Assembly: GCF_000826065.2 (NCBI RefSeq)
Contig: NZ_LN623541.1
Coordinates: forward strand, 138,926 to 202,925
DNA: 64,000 nucleotides
Direction of reading: 5' to 3'
DNA from: Tessaracoccus massiliensis
Lineage (GTDB): Bacteria > Actinomycetota > Actinomycetes > Propionibacteriales > Propionibacteriaceae
The notes beneath the pieces were generated by a model. The model ran no database searches and was not told the origin of the DNA. It saw only the letters and a list, made by a program, of their open reading frames with translations. The translations under genes and the position numbers were made by a program. This document shows, one piece after another, positions 15,047 to 25,003 of the stretch; the first letter of the stretch is position 1, and each line of letters opens with the position of its first letter.

Positions 15047-16882
15047 CTACTCGACGGTCACCGACTTGGCGAGGTTGCGCGGCTGATCGACGTCGTGGCC
15101 CTTCACCGTGGCCAGCTCGCAGGCGAACAGCTGCAACGGCACCACGGCCAGTAGCGGCTGCAGCAGGGTGGAGACCCGCGGCAGCTCGATGAAGCTGGAG
15201 GCGACCGCGCGCGCCTCCTGATCGTCGGACTCGGCCAGCACGATGGTGCGGGCGCCGCGGGCGCGCACCTCGGCGATGTTGGAGATCACCTTGTCGCGCA
15301 GTTGGTCGCGACCCCGGGGAGGCACCACGATGAACATCGGCAGGCCGTCTGAGACCAGCGCAATGGGGCCGTGCTTCAGCTCGCCGGCGGCGAAGCCCTC
15401 GGCGTGGATGTAGGCCAGCTCCTTCAGTTTGAGCGCCCCCTCGAGGGCCACGGGGTAGCCCACGTGGCGGCCCAGGAACAGGACAGAGGTGGCGTCGACC
15501 AGTTCGGACGCCAGATCCAGCACGGGCTGCTGGTTGTCCAGCAACTGCTGCATCGCTTCGGGCATGCGCTCCAGCTCGCCCAGCAGCGCGGCGATCTCGT
15601 CGCCGTACTTCATGCCGCGCACCTGCGCGAGATACAGCCCCAGCAGGTAGCAGGCCACCAGTTGCGTCGTGAACCCCTTGGTGGAGGCCACACCGATCTC
15701 GGGGCCCGCGTGGGTGTAGATCACCGCGTCGGATTCGCGCGGGATGGTGGCGCCGTTGGTGTTGCAGATGGCGATCACCTTGGCGTGCTGCTCGCGGGCG
15801 TGCCGGATGGCCATCAGCGTGTCGGCCGTCTCACCGGATTGGGAGATGGTCACCACCAGGGTCATGGGGTCGACGATGGGGTCGCGGTAACGGAATTCGG
15901 AGGCCAGCTCCACCTCGCAGGGGAGGCGGGTCCAGTGCTCGATGGCGTACTTGGCCACCATGCCGGCGTAGAAGGACGTGCCGCAGGCCACGATCACGAT
16001 CTTGTTGATCCGGCGCAGCGTCTCGGGGCGGATGCGCAGCTCGTCGAGCACCAGTTCGCCGCGCTCGTTGAGGCGGCCCAGCAGCGTATCCGCCACGGCC
16101 TTGGGCTGCTCGAAGATCTCCTTGCGCATGTACCAGTCGAAGCCCTGCTTCTGCGCGGCCTCCAGGTCCCAGTCGACGTGGAAGTCCGTGGTCTCGGTCG
16201 GCCCGCCGTCGAAGGTGGTCACCTCGACGCCGTCGCGGGTGATCTCGACGATCTGGTCCTGGCCCAGCTCGATCGCGTCGCGGGTGTAGGCGATGAAGGC
16301 CGCCACGTCGGAGGCGAGGAAGTACTCGCCGTCGCCCCTGCCCACCACCAGCGGCGAGTTGCGGCGCGCCGCGACGATCCGGTCGGGGTCCTTGGCGTCG
16401 ACGGCCACCAGGGTGAAGGCGCCCTCCAGCTTGCCGACGACGGTGCGCATCGCGTCGACGAGGCTGGTCGCCCCGCCGTCGAGTTCCCTGTTGAGGAGGT
16501 GCGCGGCGACCTCGGAATCGGTCTCCGAGGCGAACTCGGCGCCGTCGAGTTCGGCGCGCAGCAGGTCGTGGTTCTCGATGATCCCGTTGTGCACGACGGC
16601 GACGCGGCCGACGACGTGGGGGTGCGAGTTGGCATCGACGGGCGCCCCGTGCGTGGCCCAGCGGGTGTGCCCGATGGCGACGGTGGCCCGCGGCAGCGGC
16701 TCCTCCTTGAGGGAGGCCTCCAGATTGGCGATCTTGCCCGCGCGTTTGCGCCAGGCGATGCGGCCGTCGACCGGCATGGCGACGCCAGCCGAGTCGTAGC
16801 CGCGGTACTCGAGGCGGCGCAGGCCGCTCAGTACAACGTCGAGTCCGTCACGGGTTCCCAGGTATCCAACGATTCCACACAC
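15047..16882 (-). CDS. glmS: Glutamine-fructose-6-phosphate aminotransferase (isomerising)
   Basis: Makes glucosamine-6-phosphate, the first step to UDP-GlcNAc for peptidoglycan. The 611-residue protein has the N-terminal glutaminase (class II, catalytic Cys directly after the initiator; CGIVGYLG) and two SIS domains (SQSGETADTL, STKGFTTQ), ending PRNLAKSVTVE. I chose the GTG at 16882 because the nucleophilic Cys must become residue 1 after Met removal, and because TACGGT lies exactly 7 nt upstream (leaderless). Longer upstream frames are excluded. One 84-bp inverted-repeat element lies upstream. Confidence 0.97.
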   Translation of the reverse strand: MCGIVGYLGTRDGLDVVLSGLRRLEYRGYDSAGVAMPVDGRIAWRKRAGKIANLEASLKEEPLPRATVAIGHTRWATHGAPVDANSHPHVVGRVAVVHNGIIENHDLLRAELDGAEFASETDSEVAAHLLNRELDGGATSLVDAMRTVVGKLEGAFTLVAVDAKDPDRIVAARRNSPLVVGRGDGEYFLASDVAAFIAYTRDAIELGQDQIVEITRDGVEVTTFDGGPTETTDFHVDWDLEAAQKQGFDWYMRKEIFEQPKAVADTLLGRLNERGELVLDELRIRPETLRRINKIVIVACGTSFYAGMVAKYAIEHWTRLPCEVELASEFRYRDPIVDPMTLVVTISQSGETADTLMAIRHAREQHAKVIAICNTNGATIPRESDAVIYTHAGPEIGVASTKGFTTQLVACYLLGLYLAQVRGMKYGDEIAALLGELERMPEAMQQLLDNQQPVLDLASELVDATSVLFLGRHVGYPVALEGALKLKELAYIHAEGFAAGELKHGPIALVSDGLPMFIVVPPRGRDQLRDKVISNIAEVRARGARTIVLAESDDQEARAVASSFIELPRVSTLLQPLLAVVPLQLFACELATVKGHDVDQPRNLAKSVTVE

Positions 16883-16939
16883 GTCGGAAACCGTACAGCA
16901 TGATTGCGCACTTCTTGACATCCCCCGTTGCGCATGTCG

Positions 16940-17023
16940 CCGTGAGCAATTGGATAGGGTCACGGTCGCGACACGCCGACAAAACACCGTTTCGGATCCG
17001 TGACCCTATCCAATTGCTCACGG
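16940..17023. repeat. 84-bp inverted-repeat element, copy 1
   Basis: Two perfect 26-bp arms (16940-16965 and 16998-17023) flank a 32-nt spacer. Each arm starts CCGTGA and ends TCACGG, so each is also a mini inverted repeat; the core contains GCAATTGGATAGGG. An identical-arm copy of exactly the same length is at 55159-55242. It sits in the divergent promoter region of glmS and coaA. Confidence 0.9.
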
Positions 17024-17087
17024 GGCTCAACGGCGACGGGGGCGCGGGCGTAAGCTGGGCCGCTGCAACCAGCAACCAAGGAGCGCT

Positions 17088-18020
17088 GTGCCCGAACCGT
17101 ACGTCACGCTGCAACGCCGCGCGTGGGCCGAGAAGTCCAACCTCACCCAGATCAACCTCGACGAGGAGACGCTCGACCGGCTCAGGGGTCTCGGCGATCC
17201 CACCAACCAGCGGGACATCGTCGAGGTGTACCGCCCGCTGACGCAGCTGCTGCACCTCCACATGGTCAACACCGGGCGACTGTACGCGCAGTCCAACGAC
17301 TTCCTCGGCCTCGACGTGGGGCGCACCCCGTTCGTGATCGGCGTTGCGGGCTCGGTGGCCGTGGGCAAGTCGACGGTGTCGCGCCTGTTGCAGGAACTCC
17401 TGCGCCGGGCGCCGGGCAGCCCGAAGGTCGACCTGGTCACCACCGACGGATTCCTGTTCCCCAATGAAGAGTTGCAGCGCCGCGGGCTGCTGGACCGCAA
17501 AGGCTTCCCCGAGTCCTACAACAGGCGGGCGCTGTTGCAGTTCGTGATGGACGTGAAGTCCGGCGAGCCCCGCGTGTTGGCCCCCGTGTATTCGCACCTG
17601 GTCTACAACATCGTCAAGGACGAGCACATCGTCGTCGAGGGCCCCGACATCCTCATCGTCGAGGGCCTCAACGTGCTGCAGCCCGCCCGGGTGGAGGCCG
17701 ACGGCCGCCCAGGTCTGGCGGTGAGCGACTTCTTCGACTTCACCGTCTTCGTGCACGCCGAGGAGGAGCACATCAGGACCTGGTTCACCGACCGTTTCCT
17801 CGCGCTGCGCGAGACGGCATTCCAGGACGACCGCAGTTACTTCCGCCGCTTCACGGATCTCTCCGACGAGGAGTCGACGCAGCTGGCCAGCCAGATCTGG
17901 GACACCATCAACGGCCCCAACCTGCGCCAGAACATCGCCCCCACCAGAGAGCGCGCCACGGCGATCCTGGTGAAGGGCCCGGATCACACCATCGAGTCCA
18001 TCCGCATCCGTAAGGTCTGA
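17088..18020 (+). CDS. coaA: Type I pantothenate kinase
   Basis: Phosphorylates pantothenate, the committed step to CoA. The 310-residue protein has the P-loop GSVAVGKST, the VTTDGFLFPN segment and the PDILIVEGLNVLQ motif of bacterial CoaA. The GTG at 17088 has an ideal AAGGAG 5 nt upstream and gives MPEPYVTLQRRAW. Divergent from glmS. Length is normal. Confidence 0.97.
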   Translation: MPEPYVTLQRRAWAEKSNLTQINLDEETLDRLRGLGDPTNQRDIVEVYRPLTQLLHLHMVNTGRLYAQSNDFLGLDVGRTPFVIGVAGSVAVGKSTVSRLLQELLRRAPGSPKVDLVTTDGFLFPNEELQRRGLLDRKGFPESYNRRALLQFVMDVKSGEPRVLAPVYSHLVYNIVKDEHIVVEGPDILIVEGLNVLQPARVEADGRPGLAVSDFFDFTVFVHAEEEHIRTWFTDRFLALRETAFQDDRSYFRRFTDLSDEESTQLASQIWDTINGPNLRQNIAPTRERATAILVKGPDHTIESIRIRKV

Positions 18021-18043
18021 CGACGCAGCGTAAGGTGGCTGGC

Positions 18044-19483
<1,440 letters not shown>

Positions 19484-19532
19484 CGCCGGTCTGGTCCCTG
19501 GGCGTGACGCGCCCGGGGTACGAGGACCGCGT

Positions 19533-19616
19533 CACGACGAAGGGCCCCCGCAGCGCGTGTGACACCTCATTCCAGTAGAGGAGGTGTTGGGCACGCTGCG
19601 GGGGCCCTTCGTCGTG
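19533..19616. terminator. Bidirectional terminator / dispersed repeat with 23-bp perfect stem
   Basis: Arms 19533-19555 and 19594-19616 are perfectly complementary, with a second inner stem ACACCTC (19562-19568) / GAGGTGT (19581-19587). It lies between the convergent pepP and hydrolase genes. The same sequence family occurs at 12981-13060 and 48354-48433. Confidence 0.8.
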
Positions 19617-19653
19617 CCCGGCTCCTTCGTCGCGGGGCGCGCTCAGGGACCGC

Positions 19654-20478
19654 TCAGTCGTTCGACTCGCTGACGACGCGGCTGGCCAGCGGACGCTCGA
19701 GCAGGCTGCGGATGTGCCCGGCGACCTCCACCGGGTGCGACACGGGCGCCATGTGCGCCGCCCCGTCGACGACGCGCAGCACGCCGCGCAGCACGTTCTC
19801 CACGACGTATTCCACGTTCTGGATGGGGGTGGAGGTGTCGCGCTCGCCGGCGATCACCATGACGGGGATCCGGATCAGCGGCAGGTCGTCGACGAGGTTG
19901 TGTTCGGCCAGCGCGCGGCACAGTTGGGCGTAGGAGTGGTCATCGGCCGCGGCCAGGCCCTCCATGATGGCCTCGACGACGGCGGGCTGCTGTGCCCGGT
20001 ATGCGGGGGTGAACCACCGCTTGGTGGTCTCGTCGATGAGCTGCTGGGTGCCGTTGGCCTCGACGGATTCGGCGCGCTCGATCCAGCGGTCAGGCTCGCC
20101 GACGGTGGCGGCGGAGGCCACGACGGCGACGGCGGCGAAGGTCTTGTCGTAGTCGCGGGCCAGGTGCAGCGCGGTGGCGCCGGAGATCGACAGTCCGGCG
20201 AAGTACACCGGCACGTCCGCGCCGACGTCTGAGCGCACCTCGTCTGCGACCTTGGCGATCGCTTCGGCGACGGTGTCAAGGGTGGGCTCATCCGCGTCGT
20301 CCCACACCTCGCCCAGCCCGGTGCCGGGGAGGTCGACGAACACGATGCGCGCGTCGTCGATCAGTTCTGCGGCAACCTTGGTCCACTGGTGGGCGGCGTT
20401 CCCGCCGAGGCTGGGCCCGACGAGCAACACACGCTCCGCGGGCGTGTTCGGGTTGTAGTACGTCCAGTTGAGATCCAT
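19654..20478 (-). CDS. Alpha/beta-hydrolase fold protein
   Basis: A 274-residue alpha/beta hydrolase. Landmarks: LLVGPSLGGNAAHQW, the oxyanion strand IVFVDLPGTGLGEVW, the nucleophile elbow GLSISGATAL (G-x-S-x-S), and a C-terminal catalytic His in VVDGAAHMAP. Similar to esterases and PcaD-like enol-lactonases, but substrate is unknown. The ATG at 20478 lies 7 nt after TAGGTT (leaderless); longer frames upstream run into repeat DNA and are rejected. Confidence 0.85.
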   Translation of the reverse strand: MDLNWTYYNPNTPAERVLLVGPSLGGNAAHQWTKVAAELIDDARIVFVDLPGTGLGEVWDDADEPTLDTVAEAIAKVADEVRSDVGADVPVYFAGLSISGATALHLARDYDKTFAAVAVVASAATVGEPDRWIERAESVEANGTQQLIDETTKRWFTPAYRAQQPAVVEAIMEGLAAADDHSYAQLCRALAEHNLVDDLPLIRIPVMVIAGERDTSTPIQNVEYVVENVLRGVLRVVDGAAHMAPVSHPVEVAGHIRSLLERPLASRVVSESND

Positions 20479-20929
20479 GCGGTAAAACCTACCCGAGCAC
20501 GGATTCAGCGGAAAGGGACCCCGTGGGAACCACTCGCCCGGCCCGCCCTTCGACCGGCGGCGAGCGGCTGGCTCAGGGAACAAGAGCGGCGCAACCACTC
20601 TGCCCAGCCCCGCAGCGCGGCAAGCGAGCGCAACCACTCGGCCCAGCCCCGCAGCGCAGCGCGGGAGCCGGGACTTCGGACGAGCGGCCGCAATCCCGCG
20701 CCGCAGCAAGGGGCGGAGACGACGGCACCCGGGCAACCACAGCAGCGGACACCACCACCAACAAACGCCGCAGAACATGGACGCAGCCGGGCACCGAAGC
20801 GCGCGAGCTCAAGGCTCAAGCCGCACCACCTCACAGATGCCGCCGACCACCACCAACGAAACTCGCGCGACTCGGGGCCCGGCTGCGACCGATCCGAGCT
20901 TGGGCCCCTCGTCGTAGCTCATCCAACGC
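20479..20929. other. 450-bp non-coding stretch made largely of repeats
   Basis: Apart from the leaderless promoter of the hydrolase, I see no gene. The stretch contains GCGAGCGGCTGGCTCAGGGA at about 20559, a partial tandem duplication of a GCGCAACCACTC-GCCCAGCCCCGCAGCGC unit (from 20589 and 20627), and the 92-bp repeat at 20626-20717 shared with 30252-30343. Confidence 0.7.
20626..20717 (+). repeat. 92-bp dispersed repeat (copy 1), shared with 30252-30343
   Basis: From GAGCGCAACCACTCGGCC through GGGAGCCGGGACTTCGGACG to GCAAGGGGCGGA, the sequence matches 30252-30343 with only a few substitutions. A truncated unit directly precedes it. It has no coding potential that resembles the neighbours. 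Confidence 0.85.
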
Positions 20930-21541
20930 TCAGGAGCTGCGCAGCCCCAGCGCCTGGACGACCGAACTCAGCCCCTGATGGCCCATGCCCTCGAAGATCC
21001 GGCGTTCGACGAGGCGGACGTCAAGGTGCCAGCCCTGCCAATCCGACGCCACGTCGTCGCGCTTCATCAACAGCTCCGGGTCCTTCGGCCCGCCGGTGCC
21101 GAGCGACAGCTGGGCGGGCGTGTAGGCCTCCAGGATGAGCTTGGCACCCGGGCGCGACTGCCGCGTGACCACCTCCGCCACGCGTCGACGCAGCCCCACG
21201 GGGAGGTGCACGAAGATCGACACCACGGCGTCCCATGGCTGGAACGGATCTGGATGGTCGACCCAGTCGGCGAGGTCCACGTGCCAGGTCTCCAACTCGA
21301 CGCCCTTCTCGGCAGCCAGCGCCTCGGCCTTGTCGAGTGCGACGCGGGAGAAGTCGAGGCTGACGACGCTGTGGCCCTGCTGGGCGAGGTGCACGCCGTT
21401 GCGTCCCTCGCCGTCGCCCAGGCACAGCACGCGGGAGCCGGGCTTGAGCAGCCGGGCCTGGTCTTTCAGGAAGTCGTTGGGCCGGTAGCCGTAGAGGTAG
21501 TTGGGGTGCGCGTAGCGGTCATCCCAGAGCTCTGAGGTCAC
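20930..21541 (-). CDS. Class I SAM-dependent methyltransferase
   Basis: A 203-residue Rossmann-fold methyltransferase of the TehB/thiopurine type. The SAM-binding motif I is VLCLGDGEGRNGVHLA, followed by VVSLDFSRVALDKA and VSIFVHLPV. Substrate is unknown. Its ATG at 21541 overlaps the stop of the stress-protein gene by 4 nt, so the two form an operon. Confidence 0.88.
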   Translation of the reverse strand: MTSELWDDRYAHPNYLYGYRPNDFLKDQARLLKPGSRVLCLGDGEGRNGVHLAQQGHSVVSLDFSRVALDKAEALAAEKGVELETWHVDLADWVDHPDPFQPWDAVVSIFVHLPVGLRRRVAEVVTRQSRPGAKLILEAYTPAQLSLGTGGPKDPELLMKRDDVASDWQGWHLDVRLVERRIFEGMGHQGLSSVVQALGLRSS

Positions 21542-22038
21542 TCGAACATCGCCGCCCGGGCGCCGGGGCGCTGCATGAGCAGGTCACGCGCCTCCTGCGC
21601 CACCTTGTGTTCGGCCAACAGTTCGTAGCTGGCGGCCACGGTGATGCGCTGCGAGTTGAAGTCGCGCTTGCCACCGCTCAGCGCATATGTGAGGCCCTGG
21701 GCGATGATGCCGAAGATGATGCCCATGGCCAGGCCCACCCACAGCATCATGAGGCTGCCGTCGCCCACGAAGAACATCAGCATGAGGCCGACGAGCAGGC
21801 CGGTCATGATGCCGGAGGCGGCGCCGGCGGCGATGACGCCGCCCCACGTGCGGCGGCCGGTGACGCGCTCGAGGAGCTTGAGGTTGGTGCCCACGATCAT
21901 GATGTTCTCGACGGGGAACTTGTTGTCCGCGAGGTAGTCGACGGCGGTTTGCGCTTCCTCGTACGTCGAATACTCGACCACGTGCTGGGGGTAGTTGAGC
22001 TTCATCATCTTGCCCATGGGGGATGCCGGCTCGGCCAT
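21538..22038 (-). CDS. General stress protein 17M-like membrane protein
   Basis: A 166-residue protein with an N-terminal GS17M-like alpha/beta domain (about 15-60; VVEYSTYEEAQTAVDYLADN and ENIMIVGTNL) and two closely spaced membrane segments rich in Gly and Met (about 68-115). Function is unknown beyond stress association in Bacillus relatives. A GAAGGAGG ribosome site precedes the ATG at 22038, and TAGGCT further upstream is a good -10. It is translationally coupled to the methyltransferase. Confidence 0.8.
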   Translation of the reverse strand: MAEPASPMGKMMKLNYPQHVVEYSTYEEAQTAVDYLADNKFPVENIMIVGTNLKLLERVTGRRTWGGVIAAGAASGIMTGLLVGLMLMFFVGDGSLMMLWVGLAMGIIFGIIAQGLTYALSGGKRDFNSQRITVAASYELLAEHKVAQEARDLLMQRPGARAAMFE

Positions 22039-22070
22039 CGTGTCCTCCTTCGAACCGGATCAAGCCTACG

Positions 22071-22493
22071 TCAGGACGGAACGACCACGGTGACGTCGAA
22101 GCGTGCGAAGTCCCGATCAAATGTTGCCACCCGGGCTCCGTATTCGACGGCGAGTGCCGCGATGTGCGCGTCTGTCGTGAGATTGCCCGCCGTGCCAGCG
22201 CTGAGCAGCAGCCCGCGGAGGACGTCGAAGTGCCTGGCCGTGGGCTCCGGAGTCACCACAGTGGGAAGTTGAAGGTACCCCTCCAACGCCCTCAGGGCGG
22301 CCTCCGGGGTTGCGGGCCGCGACATCACCCGAGGACTGGTCGCCAACCGGATGAACCCCAGGCCCACAATCCACGGAATTCCCACGATCTCCGGCGTCGG
22401 GAGCACGCTGTCCAACCAGCCGCGCGTGACCGAATGCTGCTGTGCATCTTCGTTCACCGCATAGGTCAGCACGTTGACGTCGAGAATCAGCAC
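22071..22493 (-). CDS. vapC: PIN-domain toxin (VapC family)
   Basis: Probable RNase toxin of a type II toxin-antitoxin module. The 140-residue protein opens MLILDVNVLTYAVNED (first acidic residue of the PIN site) and ends with TTDAHIAALAVEYGARVATFDRDFARF, which carries the remaining Asp residues. I chose the GTG at 22493: it is 1 nt after the antitoxin stop (TGA-C-GTG), so the toxin is coupled to the antitoxin. Complete and apparently active. Confidence 0.9.
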   Translation of the reverse strand: MLILDVNVLTYAVNEDAQQHSVTRGWLDSVLPTPEIVGIPWIVGLGFIRLATSPRVMSRPATPEAALRALEGYLQLPTVVTPEPTARHFDVLRGLLLSAGTAGNLTTDAHIAALAVEYGARVATFDRDFARFDVTVVVPS

Positions 22494-22494
22494 G

Positions 22495-22746
22495 TCACCG
22501 ACCGACCTGCATCGCGCGGATCCGCTCATCGTCCTCCATCTGCTCGACGACGCTGTTGGCGAAGGTCAAATCGACGAGCGGCTGGCCAAGGGACAGCGTC
22601 GGCAGGGGTGTCTCCGCGGCTGGCACCGCCCCGGCCCCACGCCGGATCAATTCGTTGACCACGTCCTTGAACTTGGCGTTGCGTTCCTTCATCGCCTGTT
22701 CCACGAGCAGGGCCACGTCCGGGTCAAGGGTGATGGTCGTACGCAT
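22495..22746 (-). CDS. vapB: Ribbon-helix-helix antitoxin (VapB family)
   Basis: Antitoxin of 83 residues. The N-terminus MRTTITLDPDVALLVEQAM is a ribbon-helix-helix DNA-binding segment; the C-terminal half (QPLVDLTFANSVVEQMEDDE) should wrap the toxin. TATGAT lies 5 nt upstream of the ATG, inside a nested palindrome (22750-22784), consistent with leaderless transcription and autorepression. Confidence 0.88.
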   Translation of the reverse strand: MRTTITLDPDVALLVEQAMKERNAKFKDVVNELIRRGAGAVPAAETPLPTLSLGQPLVDLTFANSVVEQMEDDERIRAMQVGR

Positions 22747-22749
22747 ACT

Positions 22750-22784
22750 GCATCATAGCATCACAACCAGTGATGCAATGATGC
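22750..22784. promoter_or_regulatory. Nested palindromic operator/promoter of vapBC
   Basis: The order is GCATCAT-A-GCATCAC-AACCA-GTGATGC-A-ATGATGC: two direct half-sites 8 bp apart, mirrored around a 5-bp centre. On the minus strand it contains TTGCAT, a 15-bp spacer and TATGAT, so repressor binding would cover the whole promoter. It ends 2 bp before the citE-like stop codon at 22787. Confidence 0.8.
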
Positions 22785-22786
22785 GA

Positions 22787-23701
22787 CTAGGTGTGCGAGG
22801 GCAGCCGCGCCAGGAGTGTCCTCGCGAGCTTCACGCCCGCCTCGTCGACCATCTCGTCGCCGAGCATCACGGCGCCGATGCCCTCCTCGGCGGCCCGGTC
22901 GGCGGCGTCGACCATCGCCCGGGCCCGCTCGATGGCCTCCTCCGACGGCGTGAAGACCTCCATGCCAGCCTCCACCTGGGCGGGATGCAGCACCCATTTG
23001 CCGTCGTAGCCCAGTGCCGCGACCCTTCTTGCGGCGGCGCGGAACCCGTCGACGTCGTGGATGCCGACGAACGGCCCGTCGATGGCCTGCAGCCCGTGGG
23101 CGCGGGCGGCGACGAGGATCTGCGCGAAGACGTGGTGCAGCGGGTCCCCTGGGTAACCCTCAACCAGCGCGCCCACCCCCAGGCCGGGCATCCCCAGCGA
23201 CGCCATCATGTCGCCCGGCCCCATGGTCAGCGACTCCAGCCGGGGACTGGCCGCCGCAATGGCCTGCACGGCAGCCAGCCCGCGCGCGTCCTCGATGATG
23301 GCCTCGATGCCGATGCGCCCGACGGCGAGGCCGTGCTCGCGTTCCACCTGCGTCAGCAGCAGGTCGAGCGCCTCGACGTGCCCGGGAGTGGAGACCTTCG
23401 GCAGGATCACCGCGTCCACGCGAGAGCCCGCTCCCCCGATCACCTCGAGCACGTCGCCGTAGGTCCAGGGTGTGGTCCAGTCGTTGACGCGCACGGCCAC
23501 CGTCGGGGCCTCCCAGGTGCGGGTGGTGAGCGCCTCGACGATCTGGCCGCGGGCGTCCTTCTTGGCGCCGACGGCGACCCCGTCCTCCAGATCGAGGAAC
23601 ACCTCGTCGACCCGCAGGCCTGTGGATTTGGCGATGAAGCGCTCGCTGGATCCCGGCACCGCCAGGATCGTGCGGCGGGCGCGCGGCGGCCGAGAAGTCA
23701 T
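22787..23701 (-). CDS. HpcH/HpaI (CitE-like) CoA ester lyase
   Basis: A 304-residue TIM-barrel C-C lyase related to citrate lyase beta subunit and (3S)-malyl-CoA thioesterase/lyase. Characteristic segments: LAVPGSSERFIAKS, VFLDLEDGVAVGAK (metal-binding Asp/Glu region), IGIEAIIEDARGLA and KWVLHPAQVE. No citrate lyase alpha or gamma subunits are nearby, so a stand-alone CoA-ester lyase is more likely. Divergent from the CBS-protein gene with only 30 bp between starts, so their promoters overlap. Confidence 0.88.
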   Translation of the reverse strand: MTSRPPRARRTILAVPGSSERFIAKSTGLRVDEVFLDLEDGVAVGAKKDARGQIVEALTTRTWEAPTVAVRVNDWTTPWTYGDVLEVIGGAGSRVDAVILPKVSTPGHVEALDLLLTQVEREHGLAVGRIGIEAIIEDARGLAAVQAIAAASPRLESLTMGPGDMMASLGMPGLGVGALVEGYPGDPLHHVFAQILVAARAHGLQAIDGPFVGIHDVDGFRAAARRVAALGYDGKWVLHPAQVEAGMEVFTPSEEAIERARAMVDAADRAAEEGIGAVMLGDEMVDEAGVKLARTLLARLPSHT

Positions 23702-23731
23702 TTCCGCTCCGTTCCCACTAGATTGACCCCC

Positions 23732-25003
23732 ATGGTCAGCAAAGATACGCAGGTATTCATCTCGCGTGTGCTTGGCATGCCCATTGTCGACGCTGCGGGC
23801 GACCAGGTGGGGCGGGTCAAGGACGTCGTGTGCTTCCTGCGCGCCGATGGGCGGGCGCCCCGCGTCAAGGGTCTCGTGGTCGAGCTGTTCGCGCGGGCCC
23901 GCATCTTCGTGCCGATGGTGCGCGTGCACGACATCACGCCCAACCAGGTGGCCATCCTGGGCCAGGTGGACACCCGCCGGTTCCAGCGCCGCGAGGCCGA
24001 GGTGCTCGTCGCCGCGGATCTCCTGGATCGCAGCATCGCCCGCGACCGCCCCACGCGCATCGAGGATGTCTCGATGGTGCAGGTGCGCAACCGGGTGTGG
24101 GAGCTGGAGTCGGTGGCGCTGCGCGCGTCCACCGTCGTGAGCCGCTTCGGATTCGGCGGCCGCGGCAAGCCCGAGGTGGTCAACTGGAAGGAGATCCCGG
24201 ATCTCATCCTGTCCACCGGCCGCACCGCCGCGCACCTGATCGCCGAGTTCACCGACATGAAGGCGGCAGACATCGCGCAGGAACTCCACGACATGGATTC
24301 TGAGTCGCGCGCCGAGGTCGTCGAGGCGCTCGACGACGACATCCTCGCCGAGGCCATCGAGGAACTGCCCGAGGACGAGCAGATCGAGCTGATCTCCGGT
24401 CTCGACACTGAACGCGCCGCGGACGTGCTCTCGGAGATGGACCCCGACGACGCGGCCGACCTGATCCGCGACCTCCCTGCGGATGTCGCCGAAGACCTCC
24501 TGCAGCGGATGGAGCCCGAGGAGCAGGCCGACGTGCGCCGCCTCATGGCCTACGAGGAGTTCACCGCCGGCGGCATGATGACGCCCGAGCCGATCATCCT
24601 CGACACCGACGCCACCGTCGCGCAGGCGCTGGCCCTGGCCCGCGTCGAGTCGCTGACCCCCGCCCTGGCCTCGATGGTGTTCGTGGCGCGCCCGCCGCTG
24701 GAGACGCCGTCGGGCCGCTACGTCGGCGCCGTGCACATCCAGCGGCTGCTGCGCGAGGCACCCACCATCATGGTCACCACACTGATCGACGAGAACCTCG
24801 AGCCGCTGAGGCCCGATACCCCGCTGGCGCAGGTGAGCCGCTTCTTCGCCACCTACAACCTGGTGGTGGCCCCCGTCGTCAACAGCGAGGGGCATCTGGT
24901 GGGCGCGGTCACCGTCGACGACGTGATCGACCACATGCTGCCCGACGACTGGCGAGGCGACCTCATGGACGAGGTCGAGGTGAGCGAGGTGGCCGATGTC
25001 TGA
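23732..25003 (+). CDS. PRC-barrel / MgtE-N / CBS domain protein lacking the transporter domain
   Basis: A 423-residue soluble protein. An N-terminal PRC-barrel-like segment (about 1-90; DQVGRVKDVV) is followed by a central region and the MgtE intracellular domain (about 165-275; superhelix repeats AADIAQELHDMD, AADVLSEMDPDDAADLIRDL) and two CBS motifs (about 280-415; GGMMTPEPIILD, HLVGAVTVDDVID). The membrane channel of MgtE is absent. The same architecture occurs in actinobacteria next to DUF1003 genes. The start is leaderless (TAGATT, 7 nt, ATG). It overlaps the next gene by 8 bp. Confidence 0.88.
   Translation: MVSKDTQVFISRVLGMPIVDAAGDQVGRVKDVVCFLRADGRAPRVKGLVVELFARARIFVPMVRVHDITPNQVAILGQVDTRRFQRREAEVLVAADLLDRSIARDRPTRIEDVSMVQVRNRVWELESVALRASTVVSRFGFGGRGKPEVVNWKEIPDLILSTGRTAAHLIAEFTDMKAADIAQELHDMDSESRAEVVEALDDDILAEAIEELPEDEQIELISGLDTERAADVLSEMDPDDAADLIRDLPADVAEDLLQRMEPEEQADVRRLMAYEEFTAGGMMTPEPIILDTDATVAQALALARVESLTPALASMVFVARPPLETPSGRYVGAVHIQRLLREAPTIMVTTLIDENLEPLRPDTPLAQVSRFFATYNLVVAPVVNSEGHLVGAVTVDDVIDHMLPDDWRGDLMDEVEVSEVADV

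Noticed and set aside
22787-23701. Citrate lyase beta subunit assignment for the HpcH/HpaI gene
   Set aside because: No alpha or gamma subunits or CitC/G are adjacent, so only the family level is given.
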